Shown here in pieces: positions 24,612 to 34,431 of a stretch of DNA of 64,000 bases (its first letter is position 1; every line of letters starts with the position of its first letter). The position numbers were made by a program, and so were the translations under genes. The notes beneath the pieces were generated by a model, which did not search any database, was not told the DNA's origin, and worked only from the letters and a program-made list of their open reading frames with translations. The DNA is from Thiobacillus sp. (GTDB taxonomy: Bacteria > Pseudomonadota > Gammaproteobacteria > Burkholderiales > Thiobacillaceae). The stretch is taken from contig JAIBEI010000025.1 in the NCBI GenBank assembly GCA_019459055.1, positions 1 to 64,000 on the forward strand. Direction: 5' to 3'.

Positions 24612-26996
24612 ATGAAGGAGAGACTGATCGCCGAGGACTCGCCCGCCAATCGTGGAATCTTCAAAGGTATGGGAGCCGCAGCCGCCGCGGTGCGGCATTG
24701 GTTGAACCGTGCAACCGAACCCCACATTCTGTATCCGGCGATGGCCGTTTTCGTTCTGACCATATTTTGGGGGACGACGCTTAGCCTGATCAAAGAGCAA
24801 GGCACCTCCGCCGAGCGCGCTGCGGCGGTATCGAGCCACGAACTGGCCGAGACTTACGAAGCACAGGTCATACGCGCGATACGCGAAATCGATCAGACCC
24901 TGAAGTTCGTCAAATATGCGGTTGAACTCAAGGGCAAGCAGGCCGTGCTGCAGGAGTTGAAGGCCAAGGGTTTATTGCCCCCTGATCTGTTGTTCGTCGT
25001 CAGCATCACGGACAGCAAGGGCGAGGTCGTAGCCAGCACACGTCCGTCCGTCATGGGCAATGTTGCTGACCAGGATTATTTTCGGCATCAGCGTCAGGCA
25101 GATGCGCTCTCGGTCAGTCGTCCGCGACAAAGCCCGGTTTCCGGAGAATGGAAATTGCAATTCAGCCGCAGGCTCAATGCACCCGATGGAAGTTTTTCGG
25201 GCATTGTGATGGTCTCGGTTGACGCGGCCTACTTCGTCAGCGGCTATGAAGCCTCGAAATTGGGCGAGCACGGCGTGCTAGGCATCCTCGGGACCGATGG
25301 CGTGTTCCGCGTCAGGCGCAGCGGGGAAGCCGTGTCTGCTGGTGACATGACCGATTTCACCGCAGTGGCGGTTCATGCCGCGGACGAGACGGGAAGCGAA
25401 GTCAGGCTCACCACCAACGCCTGGGATGGCGTGCGCCGCTACACCAGTGCACGCCAGCTCTATGATCTCCCGCTGGTCGTGATCGTCGGACTATCCGCGG
25501 ATGAACAATTGGCCGCCACGCGTCGAGACAAGCACGCTTACCTGTGGCGAGCATCCGCCAGCAGTGTCCTGCTGATCCTGATTATTGGGGTGCTGGGACG
25601 CATGAGTCAGCAACTTGCGCTAAGCCGCCAGCACGCCGCTGAGAAACAGATCGCTCATGCCGAGCGTGTCGAACAGCTCGCTTATCACGACGGCCTCACC
25701 GGTCTGCCGAATCGCAGCCTGTACAGCAAACTTTTGAGCCAGAGCATCCACCAGGCACATCGTTACAATCGGCAACTGGCGGTGCTGTTTCTCGACCTCG
25801 ACCATTTCAAACACATCAACGATACCCTCGGACATGAGGCTGGCGATCAATTGCTGCAAGAAGTTGCAAATAGACTCAAGGCTTGTCTGCGTGACAGCGA
25901 TACCGTCGCCCGGCTGGGCGGCGACGAATTCGTCGTCCTGCTGTCGGAACTGGAAGAGCCAAAATACGTATCAACCGTGGCCCAGAAAATACTATCCGCC
26001 GTTGCCAGACCATTCATCCTGATGGGCGAGGAATTCCGCGTGACGGCGAGTATCGGGATCAGCACCTACCCGCAAGATGGTTTGGACGAGCAAACCCTGA
26101 CAAAGAACGCCGATATCGCGATGTATCAGGCGAAGGAAGAGGGCAAGAACAATTTCCAGTTCTATTCCGAGAAACTGAACACCCTCTCGCTCGAACGGCT
26201 CACCCTGGAGTCGAGCCTGCGACACGCCTTGGAGCACCACGAATTTCATCTTCACTATCAGGCCAAGCAGGATATCCACAGCGGCCGCATCACCGGAGTG
26301 GAAGCGCTGCTGCGCTGGCAGCACCCCGATCTGGGCACCGTGGCTCCGATGCAATTCATCCCCATCGCCGAAGAAACCGGTTTGATCGTGCCGATTGGCA
26401 AGTGGGTGCTCAGAACCGCCTGCCAGCAAAACATGGCCTGGCAGAAGCAGGGCTTGCCCCCTTTGAGCATGGCCGTCAACCTGACGTCGCGCCAGTTTTC
26501 CGATGGAAACCTGATGGCGGATTTGAAGGCGATCCTTATGGCTACCGGCATGGATGCGCGTCTGCTGGAGCTGGAAATCTCTGAAAGCCTGTTGATGCGT
26601 GATGTCGAAAAAACCATGCGGGTATTGACCGGACTCAAGGACATGGGAATCCGGATCGCCATCGATGACTTTGGCATGGGCTATTCTTCGCTAGCCATGC
26701 TCAAGCAATTCCCGCTCAATACCATCAAGATTGATCGTTCGTTAATCCGTGATGTTGGCAGTGTTGCCGAAGACAAGGATATAACCGAGGCCATCATCGC
26801 GATGGGCAGGACGCTGAGCTTGACAGTCGTCGCCCAGGGCGTGGAAACGAAGGAACAAGCCGAGTATCTGGTCCAGAATGCCTGCGACGAGTTCCAGGGT
26901 TTTTATCTGAACAAGCCCGCACCGGCGGATCAAATTGCCGAGTTGCTGCGGATGCAATCGGATAGTACGGGTACCGATACAGATCCCGCCGGCTGA
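24612..26996 (+). CDS. Membrane GGDEF-EAL protein with periplasmic sensor
   Basis: 794 aa. A first membrane segment near 40-60 is followed by an extracytoplasmic PDC/Cache-like region (about 65-310, with DQDYFRHQRQ) and a second segment (SSVLLILIIGVLG, about 318-333). The cytoplasm then holds a GGDEF domain ([21 protein letters not shown]) and an EAL domain (GVEALLRWQHP, ELEISESLLM, IDDFGMGYSS, KIDRSLI). Both active-site motifs look intact, so it may make and degrade c-di-GMP. The signal sensed is unknown. It is monocistronic. Confidence 0.9.
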   Translation: MKERLIAEDSPANRGIFKGMGAAAAAVRHWLNRATEPHILYPAMAVFVLTIFWGTTLSLIKEQGTSAERAAAVSSHELAETYEAQVIRAIREIDQTLKFVKYAVELKGKQAVLQELKAKGLLPPDLLFVVSITDSKGEVVASTRPSVMGNVADQDYFRHQRQADALSVSRPRQSPVSGEWKLQFSRRLNAPDGSFSGIVMVSVDAAYFVSGYEASKLGEHGVLGILGTDGVFRVRRSGEAVSAGDMTDFTAVAVHAADETGSEVRLTTNAWDGVRRYTSARQLYDLPLVVIVGLSADEQLAATRRDKHAYLWRASASSVLLILIIGVLGRMSQQLALSRQHAAEKQIAHAERVEQLAYHDGLTGLPNRSLYSKLLSQSIHQAHRYNRQLAVLFLDLDHFKHINDTLGHEAGDQLLQEVANRLKACLRDSDTVARLGGDEFVVLLSELEEPKYVSTVAQKILSAVARPFILMGEEFRVTASIGISTYPQDGLDEQTLTKNADIAMYQAKEEGKNNFQFYSEKLNTLSLERLTLESSLRHALEHHEFHLHYQAKQDIHSGRITGVEALLRWQHPDLGTVAPMQFIPIAEETGLIVPIGKWVLRTACQQNMAWQKQGLPPLSMAVNLTSRQFSDGNLMADLKAILMATGMDARLLELEISESLLMRDVEKTMRVLTGLKDMGIRIAIDDFGMGYSSLAMLKQFPLNTIKIDRSLIRDVGSVAEDKDITEAIIAMGRTLSLTVVAQGVETKEQAEYLVQNACDEFQGFYLNKPAPADQIAELLRMQSDSTGTDTDPAG

Positions 26997-27028
26997 GGAC
27001 CATAGGGTCTCTGTCGGTCTGTCCAAAC

Positions 27029-27460
27029 TTATTGCGCGAGCAGCACTTTTACGCTGCCATCCACAAGGTTCCTCTCGATATACCCGATGCTATTCGGGTG
27101 CTCGACGACGAGCTTCTTCACTGCGATGCTGTTCGCGACTTCCCGCGGCGGCTGGCCCCGGCCGGTGAAAATGATCTTCGACCAATGCGCCTTGAGCTGC
27201 GCGGGAGACTTGCCGGCGAAACTGGCGTAAAACGCGTCGCGCGCAGCAGAACCTTCGATCTGGTCAATCGGCGTGGCCCGGCTGCCATCGGGGAAGCGGC
27301 TCGCCTTGCCCATAAAGATGTCCACGACCTGGTTTTTGCTCAGCGCGGTCACCGGGTTCTTGGCCGACACCACCGCCACCACGTCGGCCGCTGTCCCATC
27401 GGCGCTCAGGCCCAGGAGCAGCCCGATGACGGCACATCCGACTCGATTCATAAGAGGCAT
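27029..27460 (-). CDS. Small PstS-like periplasmic protein
   Basis: 143 aa with a signal peptide (GCAVIGLLLGLSADGTAA) and a single PBP-like region (AVVSAKNPVTALSKNQVVDIFMGKASRFPDG, then YIERNLVDGSVKVLL). These match the short phosphate-binding-protein-like family that is shorter than true PstS. It lies 10 nt after the porin gene and is probably translated from the same mRNA. No pst transporter genes are adjacent, so phosphate uptake is uncertain. Confidence 0.78.
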   Translation of the reverse strand: MPLMNRVGCAVIGLLLGLSADGTAADVVAVVSAKNPVTALSKNQVVDIFMGKASRFPDGSRATPIDQIEGSAARDAFYASFAGKSPAQLKAHWSKIIFTGRGQPPREVANSIAVKKLVVEHPNSIGYIERNLVDGSVKVLLAQ

Positions 27461-27470
27461 GGCGGTCTCC

Positions 27471-28697
27471 TCAGAATACGAAATCGATCGTGGCGCCGAA
27501 CACGTTGACCTTGCCGCCTGGTTGAAAACCCGGCTGGAGATTGCTCAATGTGCCCGACGATCCGGCACCGATATCGGTATGGTCGAATTGCAGTTTGAGG
27601 TCGGCATTCTTCATGAAGTCCCAGCGACCGCCGATGGAGAGGGTGTTCTGGACGGGTTTGGTGCTCAGGATTGAATTCAGGGCGGCATTGAGGCCGGCAG
27701 CGCCCGGCGCGCCCAAACCGGGATCGGAGAGGTTGTCCGCGTTCGCACGGGCGTAGATGACGTAGGGCGTGAACGTCCCGAACCGGTGGCCGCCGCTGAC
27801 ATACCAGGCTGTGCGCTTGCCAATCGAGGAATGGGTGTCGACGTGGCCCCATTCGCCCATCACGAACCAGGTGCCGGGATCGTAGCTGACGCCGATCCCG
27901 AGAAAGTTAAACGGTTTATCGTTAGAATCGTATTTGTCCGCAATCGCGACCCCTTGCGGCCCGAACTGCCTGAAGGCATCGAAGAGCGCATTGAGTGACG
28001 CTATGGTCAGGTAGGTTTTCTGGTAGGTGATGCGCGTTGTTAGCGGTCCCGATTCAGTGGTATTGGAGAGTCCCCATGTACCTCTCGCTTCGACGGTGCC
28101 GTCGTTGTTGACGAATTCGGCATCCTTCTGGCCGACTTCAACCTGCAGGGTGTTCGACAACTCCCCGAGATGCAGGCGGTAGCTGAGATCCAGACCATCG
28201 CTGTTGGAGATGGGCAGCAAGCCATAAACCTCGAGCGGCGGACGCACCCATGGGTACGTATAGCCAACCTTGCGAGTGTCGGAAAGCAGAAAGGCTGGCA
28301 GCACGGTACGGCCAACGCGAACGCTGAAATCCGGCGTGAACTGATACCGAATATTCACCCACTCCACATGGGGCCGGTAGGTATTGTCGTAGTTCTGCTC
28401 CGAGATGACTTGCAGGATTGCGGACAGCTGCGGGGTGAAGTTGGCGGTGACTTGCGCGGCAATCAGACTGTCGACGTCGGCGCTCCAGTCGCGAGTATGG
28501 CCGGTGCCGTTGGGCTTGAAGAGACTGGAGGTAAAGTCCGCTTGGTCTTCGCTGGAATGGACCACACCTACCGTGCCGAAGCCGCTGAACGAAAACATAG
28601 GCGTGTCGGCGGCGTCATCGGCATGAGCGCCGATAGCATGCAGCGCCAGGACAAGCAGAGCGATAAACGCTAGTTTGTACGATATGCGTTCAATCAT
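27471..28697 (-). CDS. Outer-membrane porin-like beta-barrel protein
   Basis: 408 aa. The signal peptide (SYKLAFIALLVLALHAIGAHA) is followed by alternating amphipathic strands and ends in FGATIDFVF with a C-terminal Phe, as expected for an outer-membrane barrel recognised by BAM. Central sequence VRVGRTVLPAFLLSDTRKVGYTYPWVRPP resembles porin-like proteins of betaproteobacteria. Start ATG at 28697 with GGAG upstream. Paired with the PstS-like gene, suggesting uptake or sensing of a small anion; specificity is inferred only. Confidence 0.82.
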   Translation of the reverse strand: MIERISYKLAFIALLVLALHAIGAHADDAADTPMFSFSGFGTVGVVHSSEDQADFTSSLFKPNGTGHTRDWSADVDSLIAAQVTANFTPQLSAILQVISEQNYDNTYRPHVEWVNIRYQFTPDFSVRVGRTVLPAFLLSDTRKVGYTYPWVRPPLEVYGLLPISNSDGLDLSYRLHLGELSNTLQVEVGQKDAEFVNNDGTVEARGTWGLSNTTESGPLTTRITYQKTYLTIASLNALFDAFRQFGPQGVAIADKYDSNDKPFNFLGIGVSYDPGTWFVMGEWGHVDTHSSIGKRTAWYVSGGHRFGTFTPYVIYARANADNLSDPGLGAPGAAGLNAALNSILSTKPVQNTLSIGGRWDFMKNADLKLQFDHTDIGAGSSGTLSNLQPGFQPGGKVNVFGATIDFVF

Positions 28698-28982
28698 GCT
28701 TGCTCCCGATCGAGATTTGAGCCGCCGCAATACTTGAATCCAGAAAAATTGGATATCGACTTGTCCAATCCTTTGAAATCGCTTTCTGTACGGTAGCACA
28801 CATCAGAGAACCAGCCCGCAACATGGATCTCTCCTGCCCAATGCTTTAGTGAGCGTCATCTTGGGTGGCCGTCCGTCAATGTTGGATGCCATAGAGTTCG
28901 CGACAGTGAATTTTCCACGTGGCCATCTTCCCCATGCATCGATACTCTTCGGCAGTCCAGGCACAGGATGTAACACGAAGCC

Positions 28983-29777
28983 TCACCGGCAGCGCATATC
29001 CGGCGTCAACTTCATCCACCTCATCAACCAGTTTTTTGCCCGCTCCCGAGCGTGCCGCGTCGCAACCTTCTCCTCCGGCGTCTGATCCGGCCGGAAGTCG
29101 AACGCACGCCGCGCCATCGGGTATTCCTGCCATTCCACCGGCACCCCGCGCTCCCACAGCGCATAGAAGGCGCGTCCGCCATTCATGCGGCGCAGTTCGA
29201 AATCGGCATCCCCAATCAGATAAAGCATCGGCGTGGTGATCTGCATGATCTCCGGGGCGATGCGGAACAGCTGGTCCGGCTCGGGCGCGTTGGGGTTCTG
29301 CATGTGGCCGTAGTAGCTGACGATGGCGGCGATGTCGCTGCCGCGCTTGGCGGCCAGCCGAATCGCGTAATAGGGACCGCGCGAGAGGCCGACGATGCCG
29401 ACCGGCTGCTTGCACGCGTTGGGCAGCGACTTCAGGTAATCGAGGCCGGCTTCCACGTCCAGCTCGGTTTCGGGATCGTGTGCCGAGGGCCAGCGTTCGA
29501 TGAAGCGGCCGCTTTGCCAGTCGGGGGCGACGACGAGAAATCCCTGGGCGGCAAGTTCGCGCACGTGCGCGCGTTCGTCGCCTTCGTAGCCGCGCTTGGC
29601 GTGAATGAACAGCACCGGCGGGAAGGGGCCCTTGCCCGCCGGCGTGGCGATTTCGACCGGCACGTCGGAGCCGTCGGCGGCCTGGATGGTGGCCTTGGCG
29701 AGTTCGATGTCGTTGGCCAACGCAGGCGCGACAAGCGCCGATGCTAAGATGGCGCCCGCAATGGCGAGTCTTCTCAT
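28983..29777 (-). CDS. Secreted dienelactone hydrolase-like protein
   Basis: 264-aa alpha/beta hydrolase with an N-terminal signal (RRLAIAGAILASALVAPALA). The nucleophile elbow reads GLSRG, so the nucleophile is Ser rather than the Cys of classical dienelactone hydrolases. An acid residue is expected around LIGDADFE; no C-terminal His as clear as in the copy at 14 kb was found. It is divergently placed from the TonB-like gene. Substrate unknown. Confidence 0.78.
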   Translation of the reverse strand: MRRLAIAGAILASALVAPALANDIELAKATIQAADGSDVPVEIATPAGKGPFPPVLFIHAKRGYEGDERAHVRELAAQGFLVVAPDWQSGRFIERWPSAHDPETELDVEAGLDYLKSLPNACKQPVGIVGLSRGPYYAIRLAAKRGSDIAAIVSYYGHMQNPNAPEPDQLFRIAPEIMQITTPMLYLIGDADFELRRMNGGRAFYALWERGVPVEWQEYPMARRAFDFRPDQTPEEKVATRHARERAKNWLMRWMKLTPDMRCR

Positions 29778-29864
29778 GATCTACTCCTGTTGTTTTTCCG
29801 GCTCCCATTCTAGGCCGGCACCCCCGGTTTCCTGCGCAGTCAAAAAGTACCCTGAAGGGCATCC

Positions 29865-30611
29865 ATGCCGGTGAATACTTCCATTGAGGAACCGACGATT
29901 CCGCCCCGGATGCGGCGAGTGCTGGCGGCTGCGTGGATTTCGCTGGGCTTGCATGCGGCGCTGATTGCGCTGGTGCAGGTGGTGCCGCCGGCGTCGCTGA
30001 GCCTGGGCGAGCCGGCGATCGAGGCGCGGCTGGTGCCGGCGCCCGTCGCGCCGCCGGCTGCAAAGACGCCCCCGGCGCCCGAAGTGAAGGTGCCGGAAAA
30101 GCCCCCCAAGGCCGTGCCGCTGCTCGCGCCGAGCGAGACGCCCGAGGCGCTGCCGGTGGCCGAGCCGCCTGCTTCGCCGCCCGCTGAGCCTGAGCCGCCT
30201 GCCGCCGAAGCGCCGCCCGCCGCCCCAGCGGACCCCCTGTCTGCGCCCGTTGCCGCTTCACCGGCTGCGCCGGCGCCGGTCGCGACGATCACCAGTTCGG
30301 TCGATCTCACCTTTTACACCGCGCGCGACCTCGATGTGCAGCCGCGCGCGCTGCGCGAAATCGTGCCGGACTATCCCTCCGATGCCGATCGCCGACGGCT
30401 GTCGGGCAAGGTGCGCCTGCAGCTGAAACTGGAAGCCGACGGCCGCGTCAGCGACATCGGAATCGTCAGCGCCAGCCCCCCCGGCATATTCGACGAATCG
30501 GCGATCAAGGCATTTCGCGAGGCCCGCTTTGCGCCGGCGCAAAAAGGCGGCCGCCCGGTGCGTGCGCGGGTGGTGATCGAGGTGTTGTACGACTGGGAAG
30601 GTCGGCGGTAA
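29865..30611 (+). CDS. TonB-like energy transducer
   Basis: 248 aa. One N-terminal membrane segment (VLAAAWISLGLHAALIALVQVV), a long Pro/Ala/Glu-rich periplasm-spanning region (about 50-145), and a C-terminal TonB-type domain (SGKVRLQLKLEADGRVSDIGIVSASPPGIFDESAIKAFREARFAPAQKGG). It would couple inner-membrane energy to an outer-membrane receptor. No exbB/exbD is adjacent, so it must share those from elsewhere. It is followed by a short heptamer arm. Confidence 0.83.
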   Translation: MPVNTSIEEPTIPPRMRRVLAAAWISLGLHAALIALVQVVPPASLSLGEPAIEARLVPAPVAPPAAKTPPAPEVKVPEKPPKAVPLLAPSETPEALPVAEPPASPPAEPEPPAAEAPPAAPADPLSAPVAASPAAPAPVATITSSVDLTFYTARDLDVQPRALREIVPDYPSDADRRRLSGKVRLQLKLEADGRVSDIGIVSASPPGIFDESAIKAFREARFAPAQKGGRPVRARVVIEVLYDWEGRR

Positions 30612-30613
30612 TT

Positions 30614-30632
30614 GGGGTGAGGGGTGAGGGCG
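30614..30632. repeat. Single heptamer arm H3
   Basis: GGGGTGAGGGGTGAGGG immediately after the tonB-like stop. Only one arm is present; no complementary C-rich arm was found before copA. Confidence 0.7.
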
Positions 30633-30692
30633 CCGGAGCGTGGTTGTTGACGCTTCAGCGGCCTTGCAAACCACAAGCCGCCACGCCGGCGC

Positions 30693-33068
30693 TCATTCGG
30701 CGCGGCGGGCTGGCCGCCAGCGTTTGAGGGTGAGCGCGTTGGTCACCACGCTGACGCTGGAGAACGCCATTGCGGCGCCAGCGATCACCGGGTTCAGGAA
30801 GCCTGCCGCCGCCAGCGGAATTCCCACCACGTTGTAGACAAACGCCCAGAACAGGTTCTGCCGGATCTTGGCGTAGGTGCGTTTGGAAATGTCGATGGCG
30901 TCGGCCACCAGCGCCGGGTCGCCGCGCATCAGGGTGATGCCGGCGGTGTGCATGGCGACGTCGCTGCCGCTGCTCATGGCGATGCCGACGTCGGCGGCGG
31001 CCAAAGCAGGTGCGTCGTTGATGCCATCGCCGACCATCGCCACCGTCTGGCCCGTGGTCTTCAGCTGGCTGACCTGGGCTTCCTTGTCCGCCGGCAGCAC
31101 CTCGGCCAGCACGCGGTCGATGCCGAGCGCCGTGGCCGCGGCCTGCGCCGCACCGCGGTTGTCGCCGGTGAGCATGACGGTTGCGATGCCGCGCGCCTTG
31201 AGGTTCGCCACCCCGGCGGCGGCCGTGGCCTTGACCGCGTCGCCGAACGCCAGCACGCCGAGCGCGCGGCGGTCGCGCGCACGCGCCAGCCACGACACGC
31301 TGCGGCCCGCGGCTTCCTGTTCCGACGCAACGGCATCGAGGGCAGCGGTGTCGACGCCGTTCTCGGCCATCAGCCGGCGGTTGCCCAGCCAATAAAGCTC
31401 ACTTGCGGCCTCGCCGGAAATGCCGCGCCCCGGCAGCGCCTGCTGTCCCTGCGCAGGTTGCGGCACGATGGCGTCCGCCGCGGCCGCGGCCAGCACCGCG
31501 CGCGCCAGCGGGTGCTCGCTGCCCGCCTGCAGGCCGGCCGCGATCGCCAGAATTTCCTTCCGCTCGACGCCGTCCGCCGCCACGCAGGCCGCCACATGCG
31601 GCGTGCCGTCGGTGAGCGTGCCGGTCTTGTCGAACACCACGGTGGTGATCTTGTGCGCCAGTTCGAGCGCTTCGGCGTCCTTGATCAGGATGCCGTGGCG
31701 CGCGGCCACACCGGTGCCGGCCATGATCGCAGTGGGGGTGGCAAGCCCGAGCGCGCACGGACACGCGATCACCAGCACCGCCACCGCGTTGAGGATGGCG
31801 ACCTCGGCATTGCCGCCGAGCGCCCACCAGGCGATGAAGGTCACCAGCGCGATGCCCATCACCACCGGCACGAACACCGCGCTCACCTTGTCCACCAGCC
31901 GCTGGATCGGCGCCTTGGCGGCCTGCGCGTTTTCCACCAGACGGATGATGCGTGCCAGCGTGGTCTCGGCGCCCACCGCCGTGGTGCGCGCGACCAGAAC
32001 GCCGTGGGCGTTGATCGCGCCGCCGGTGACCGCATCGCCCGCCTGCTTGTCGACCGGCATGGATTCGCCGGTGAGCATGGATTCGTCGATCTGGCTTTCG
32101 CCTTCGATCACTTCGCCGTCCACCGGCACCCGCTCGCCGGGGCGGATCACCACCAGGTCGCCGACGCGGATCGCGTCGATCGGCAGGTCGCGGTCGACGC
32201 CGTCGAGGCGCACCCGCGCGGTGAGCGGGCGCAAGGCCTGCAGCGCGCGGATCGCTTCGGTGGTCTGGCGCTTGGCACGCGCTTCCAGCCACTTGCCGAG
32301 CAGCACCAGGCTGATCACCACCGCGGAGGCTTCGAAATACAGGTGCATGGCGTCGGCGCGCGTGAGCAGCAGGTAGACGGACAGGCCGTACGCCGCGCTG
32401 GTGCCCACCGCCACCAGCAGGTCCATGTTGCCGCTGCCGGCCCGCAGCGCCTTCCAGCCGGCGCGATAAAAGCGCGCGCCGAGCCAGAACTGCACCGGCG
32501 TCGCCAGTGCCATCTGCAGCCAGCCCGGCAGCATCCAGTGCGCGTCGAACAGGCTGCCGAACATGGGGACAACCAGCGGCAGCGACAGCGCGATGGCCAG
32601 CGCCACCGGCCACCAGTCGGGCAGCGCGCGCGCCGGTGCGGCCGTGGCTTCGCCGGCGGATTGCGGCAGCTGCGCGCCATAGCCGGCACGTTCCACCGCC
32701 GCGATCAGCACGGCCGCCGGGATGCCCTGCGCCACCTTGATCGTGGCCTGTTCGGTCGCCAGGTTGACGCTGGCCTCGAGCACGCCGGCCACCTTGGCGA
32801 GCGCCTTCTCCACCCGCGACGAACAGCTCGCGCAGGTCATGCCGGTGATGTCGAAGACGAAGGATTCGGTCGGCATGCTGAAGCCGGCTTTCTCGATGGC
32901 GCGCTGCACCGATACCACGTCGGTCTCGCCCGAGACCGTCACAGTCTCGGTCGCCAGGTTCACCATGGCATCGGTCACGCCCGGCAGTTGCTTCAGCACT
33001 CTTTCCACCCGCGCCGAGCAGCTGGCGCAGGTCATGCCCTGAATGCTTACAGAAAGAGAATGGTTCAT
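30693..33068 (-). CDS. copA: Copper-exporting P1B-type ATPase
   Basis: 791 aa. Two N-terminal metal-binding domains each carry GMTCASC (near 11-17 and about 70 residues later). Eight membrane segments are expected. The transport site is CPC in [13 protein letters not shown], the phosphorylation site DKTGTLTDG, and the hinge [10 protein letters not shown]. It exports Cu(I) from the cytoplasm. The promoter directly upstream has a CueR-type operator, so induction by copper or silver is likely. No cueR gene is in this window. Confidence 0.96.
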   Translation of the reverse strand: MNHSLSVSIQGMTCASCSARVERVLKQLPGVTDAMVNLATETVTVSGETDVVSVQRAIEKAGFSMPTESFVFDITGMTCASCSSRVEKALAKVAGVLEASVNLATEQATIKVAQGIPAAVLIAAVERAGYGAQLPQSAGEATAAPARALPDWWPVALAIALSLPLVVPMFGSLFDAHWMLPGWLQMALATPVQFWLGARFYRAGWKALRAGSGNMDLLVAVGTSAAYGLSVYLLLTRADAMHLYFEASAVVISLVLLGKWLEARAKRQTTEAIRALQALRPLTARVRLDGVDRDLPIDAIRVGDLVVIRPGERVPVDGEVIEGESQIDESMLTGESMPVDKQAGDAVTGGAINAHGVLVARTTAVGAETTLARIIRLVENAQAAKAPIQRLVDKVSAVFVPVVMGIALVTFIAWWALGGNAEVAILNAVAVLVIACPCALGLATPTAIMAGTGVAARHGILIKDAEALELAHKITTVVFDKTGTLTDGTPHVAACVAADGVERKEILAIAAGLQAGSEHPLARAVLAAAAADAIVPQPAQGQQALPGRGISGEAASELYWLGNRRLMAENGVDTAALDAVASEQEAAGRSVSWLARARDRRALGVLAFGDAVKATAAAGVANLKARGIATVMLTGDNRGAAQAAATALGIDRVLAEVLPADKEAQVSQLKTTGQTVAMVGDGINDAPALAAADVGIAMSSGSDVAMHTAGITLMRGDPALVADAIDISKRTYAKIRQNLFWAFVYNVVGIPLAAAGFLNPVIAGAAMAFSSVSVVTNALTLKRWRPARRAE

Positions 33069-33370
33069 ATCGGGAGTCCTGGACGATGCGTCGAGTGCAC
33101 CATAAACCTTGCCATCCTGGCAAGGTCAAGCGCTTCCGGACCGGGAACCCGGACGCCGGCGCGGGCAAGTCCGGCTTGCGCTTTTCGGATTATTCCTACG
33201 CGGGACTGCCCCCGTTTCCGACTGTGGCGCCTTCTCCGCTTGCCCACAATGCTTTCTACAGGCCCCGTTTTGGCGGGTTCGACTGCCCCGCCCGCCCCAG
33301 GCGCCGCGCCTGTTACGCAAGGCACCCGTCTCGCGTCCATCGCAGATCGTAGACAGAACAGGAGAGCCAG
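33069..33370. other. copA promoter region
   Basis: About 300 nt between copA and the next plus-strand gene. It holds the copA promoter/operator at 33099-33129. The remainder shows no supported gene; short ORFs here are out of context. Confidence 0.6.
33099..33129 (-). promoter_or_regulatory. CueR-type promoter/operator of copA
   Basis: On the minus strand TTGACC and TATGGT are separated by 19 bp, the long spacer used by MerR-family activators. The spacer contains the perfect palindrome ACCTTGCCA-TCC-TGGCAAGGT (33106-33126), which matches CueR-type copper operators. The copA ATG follows about 30 nt downstream of the -10 box. Confidence 0.85.
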
Positions 33371-33688
33371 ATGAAATCAAGCACCCCCAAATCCAATGTT
33401 CAGGGCGAAGGTGATTACGCCTCGGCGAAGAAATTCAACGAGCAGTCCCGGGCATTTGCCGAATCCGGCAAGGTCGACCAGGCCGCCCGGGACGCCGCTC
33501 CGCGCAATGCGCAGGAGGAGAATGCGATGCGCCAGGCCGAGGCCGAGGGGCGCGCGCACGCCAAGGGCGGGGTCAACGCCGGGCAGGACGACAAGGATTC
33601 GCCCGGCCGTCCGAAGCCGGACAAGCGGGCTCCGGGCAAACATCCGCAGGGGCGTACACCCGAACCGAAAAAACTTCCCGGACGTTGA
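33371..33688 (+). CDS. Small hydrophilic hypothetical protein
   Basis: 105 aa, highly charged and low in hydrophobic residues (SAKKFNEQSRAFAESGKVDQAARDAAPRNAQEENAMRQAEAEG, then a Lys/Pro/Gly-rich tail). Probably intrinsically disordered. A GAGAG ribosome site lies before the ATG. It heads a run of stress-type genes. No named function can be assigned. Confidence 0.72.
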   Translation: MKSSTPKSNVQGEGDYASAKKFNEQSRAFAESGKVDQAARDAAPRNAQEENAMRQAEAEGRAHAKGGVNAGQDDKDSPGRPKPDKRAPGKHPQGRTPEPKKLPGR

Positions 33689-33734
33689 TCCGCACCCCCT
33701 TTTTTTCTTTCACCAATCGAATCAGGAGAATGTC

Positions 33735-34097
33735 ATGTCCAGCCTTTCCTCAAGCCACATCCTTTCCTCCAGCACGATCTCCGGCGACAAAGTCGTCAAC
33801 CGCCAGGGGGAGGACCTGGGCGACATCAAGGATCTGATGATCGACGTCGACAGTGGCCGCGTCGCCTATGCGGTGCTGGAATTCGGCGGCCTGCTCGGAA
33901 TGGGAAGCAAGCTGTTCGCAGTCCCGCTTTCGGCCATGCAAATCGACACGGAGAATCATCGCTTCATTTTCGACAAGGACAAGGATGCCCTCGAGACCGC
34001 GCCCGGCTTCGACAAGGACCACTGGCCGGATTTCTCCGACCGCGAGTGGGGCAGCAGTGTGCATTCCCACTACGGCGTCCGCCCCTATTGGGAATGA
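33735..34097 (+). CDS. PRC-barrel domain protein
   Basis: 120 aa. The PRC-barrel core is NRQGEDLGDIKDLMIDVDSGRVAYAVLEFGGLLGMGSKLFAVPLSAM, with the usual tail containing DKDKDALETAPGFDKDHWPDFSD. Start ATG at 33735 with AGGAG upstream; the ORF track extends further only by reading an overlapping gene in another frame. This class is common in proteobacterial stress clusters; molecular role unclear. Confidence 0.87.
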   Translation: MSSLSSSHILSSSTISGDKVVNRQGEDLGDIKDLMIDVDSGRVAYAVLEFGGLLGMGSKLFAVPLSAMQIDTENHRFIFDKDKDALETAPGFDKDHWPDFSDREWGSSVHSHYGVRPYWE

Positions 34098-34158
34098 GCC
34101 TGCCATTTCCTCGCCGCCGAGGCCTGTGTCGGCTCCAATCGTCACGAGGGCAGCAGCC

Positions 34159-34392
34159 ATGCCAAGAGGGGACAAGTCGAAATACACCGAGAAACAAAAA
34201 CGCCAGGCCGAGCATATCGAGGAGGGTTATCGCGACCGCGGCGTTCCCGCGGATGAAGCCGAGGCGCGGGCGTGGGCTACCGTCAACAAGTTGACGGGCG
34301 GTGGCAAGAAAAGCGGCTCGGGTCGCAGCAAGGCGGTCGACAAGGCGCCTGCCAAAAAAGGTGGCAAGGCGGGTGGGGCGGCCTCGGCCTGA
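34159..34392 (+). CDS. Small basic protein of the plasmid-stabilisation-like family
   Basis: 77 aa. The conserved N-terminus MPRGDKSKYTEKQKRQAEHIEEGYRDRGV and AWATVNK-GGGKKSGSG match small proteins often annotated as plasmid stabilisation proteins. The C-terminus is a Lys/Ala tail typical of nucleic-acid binding. It is chromosomal here, in a stress-gene series, so the plasmid name should not be taken as function. Confidence 0.75.
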   Translation: MPRGDKSKYTEKQKRQAEHIEEGYRDRGVPADEAEARAWATVNKLTGGGKKSGSGRSKAVDKAPAKKGGKAGGAASA

Positions 34393-34431
34393 GCAAGATT
34401 CCACCCACTCAACAATGTCCAAGGAATCAAC

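Noticed and set aside
30948-33374. 808-aa plus-strand ORF opposite copA
   Set aside because: Shadow frame rich in Arg/His/Gln; copA on the other strand is unambiguous.
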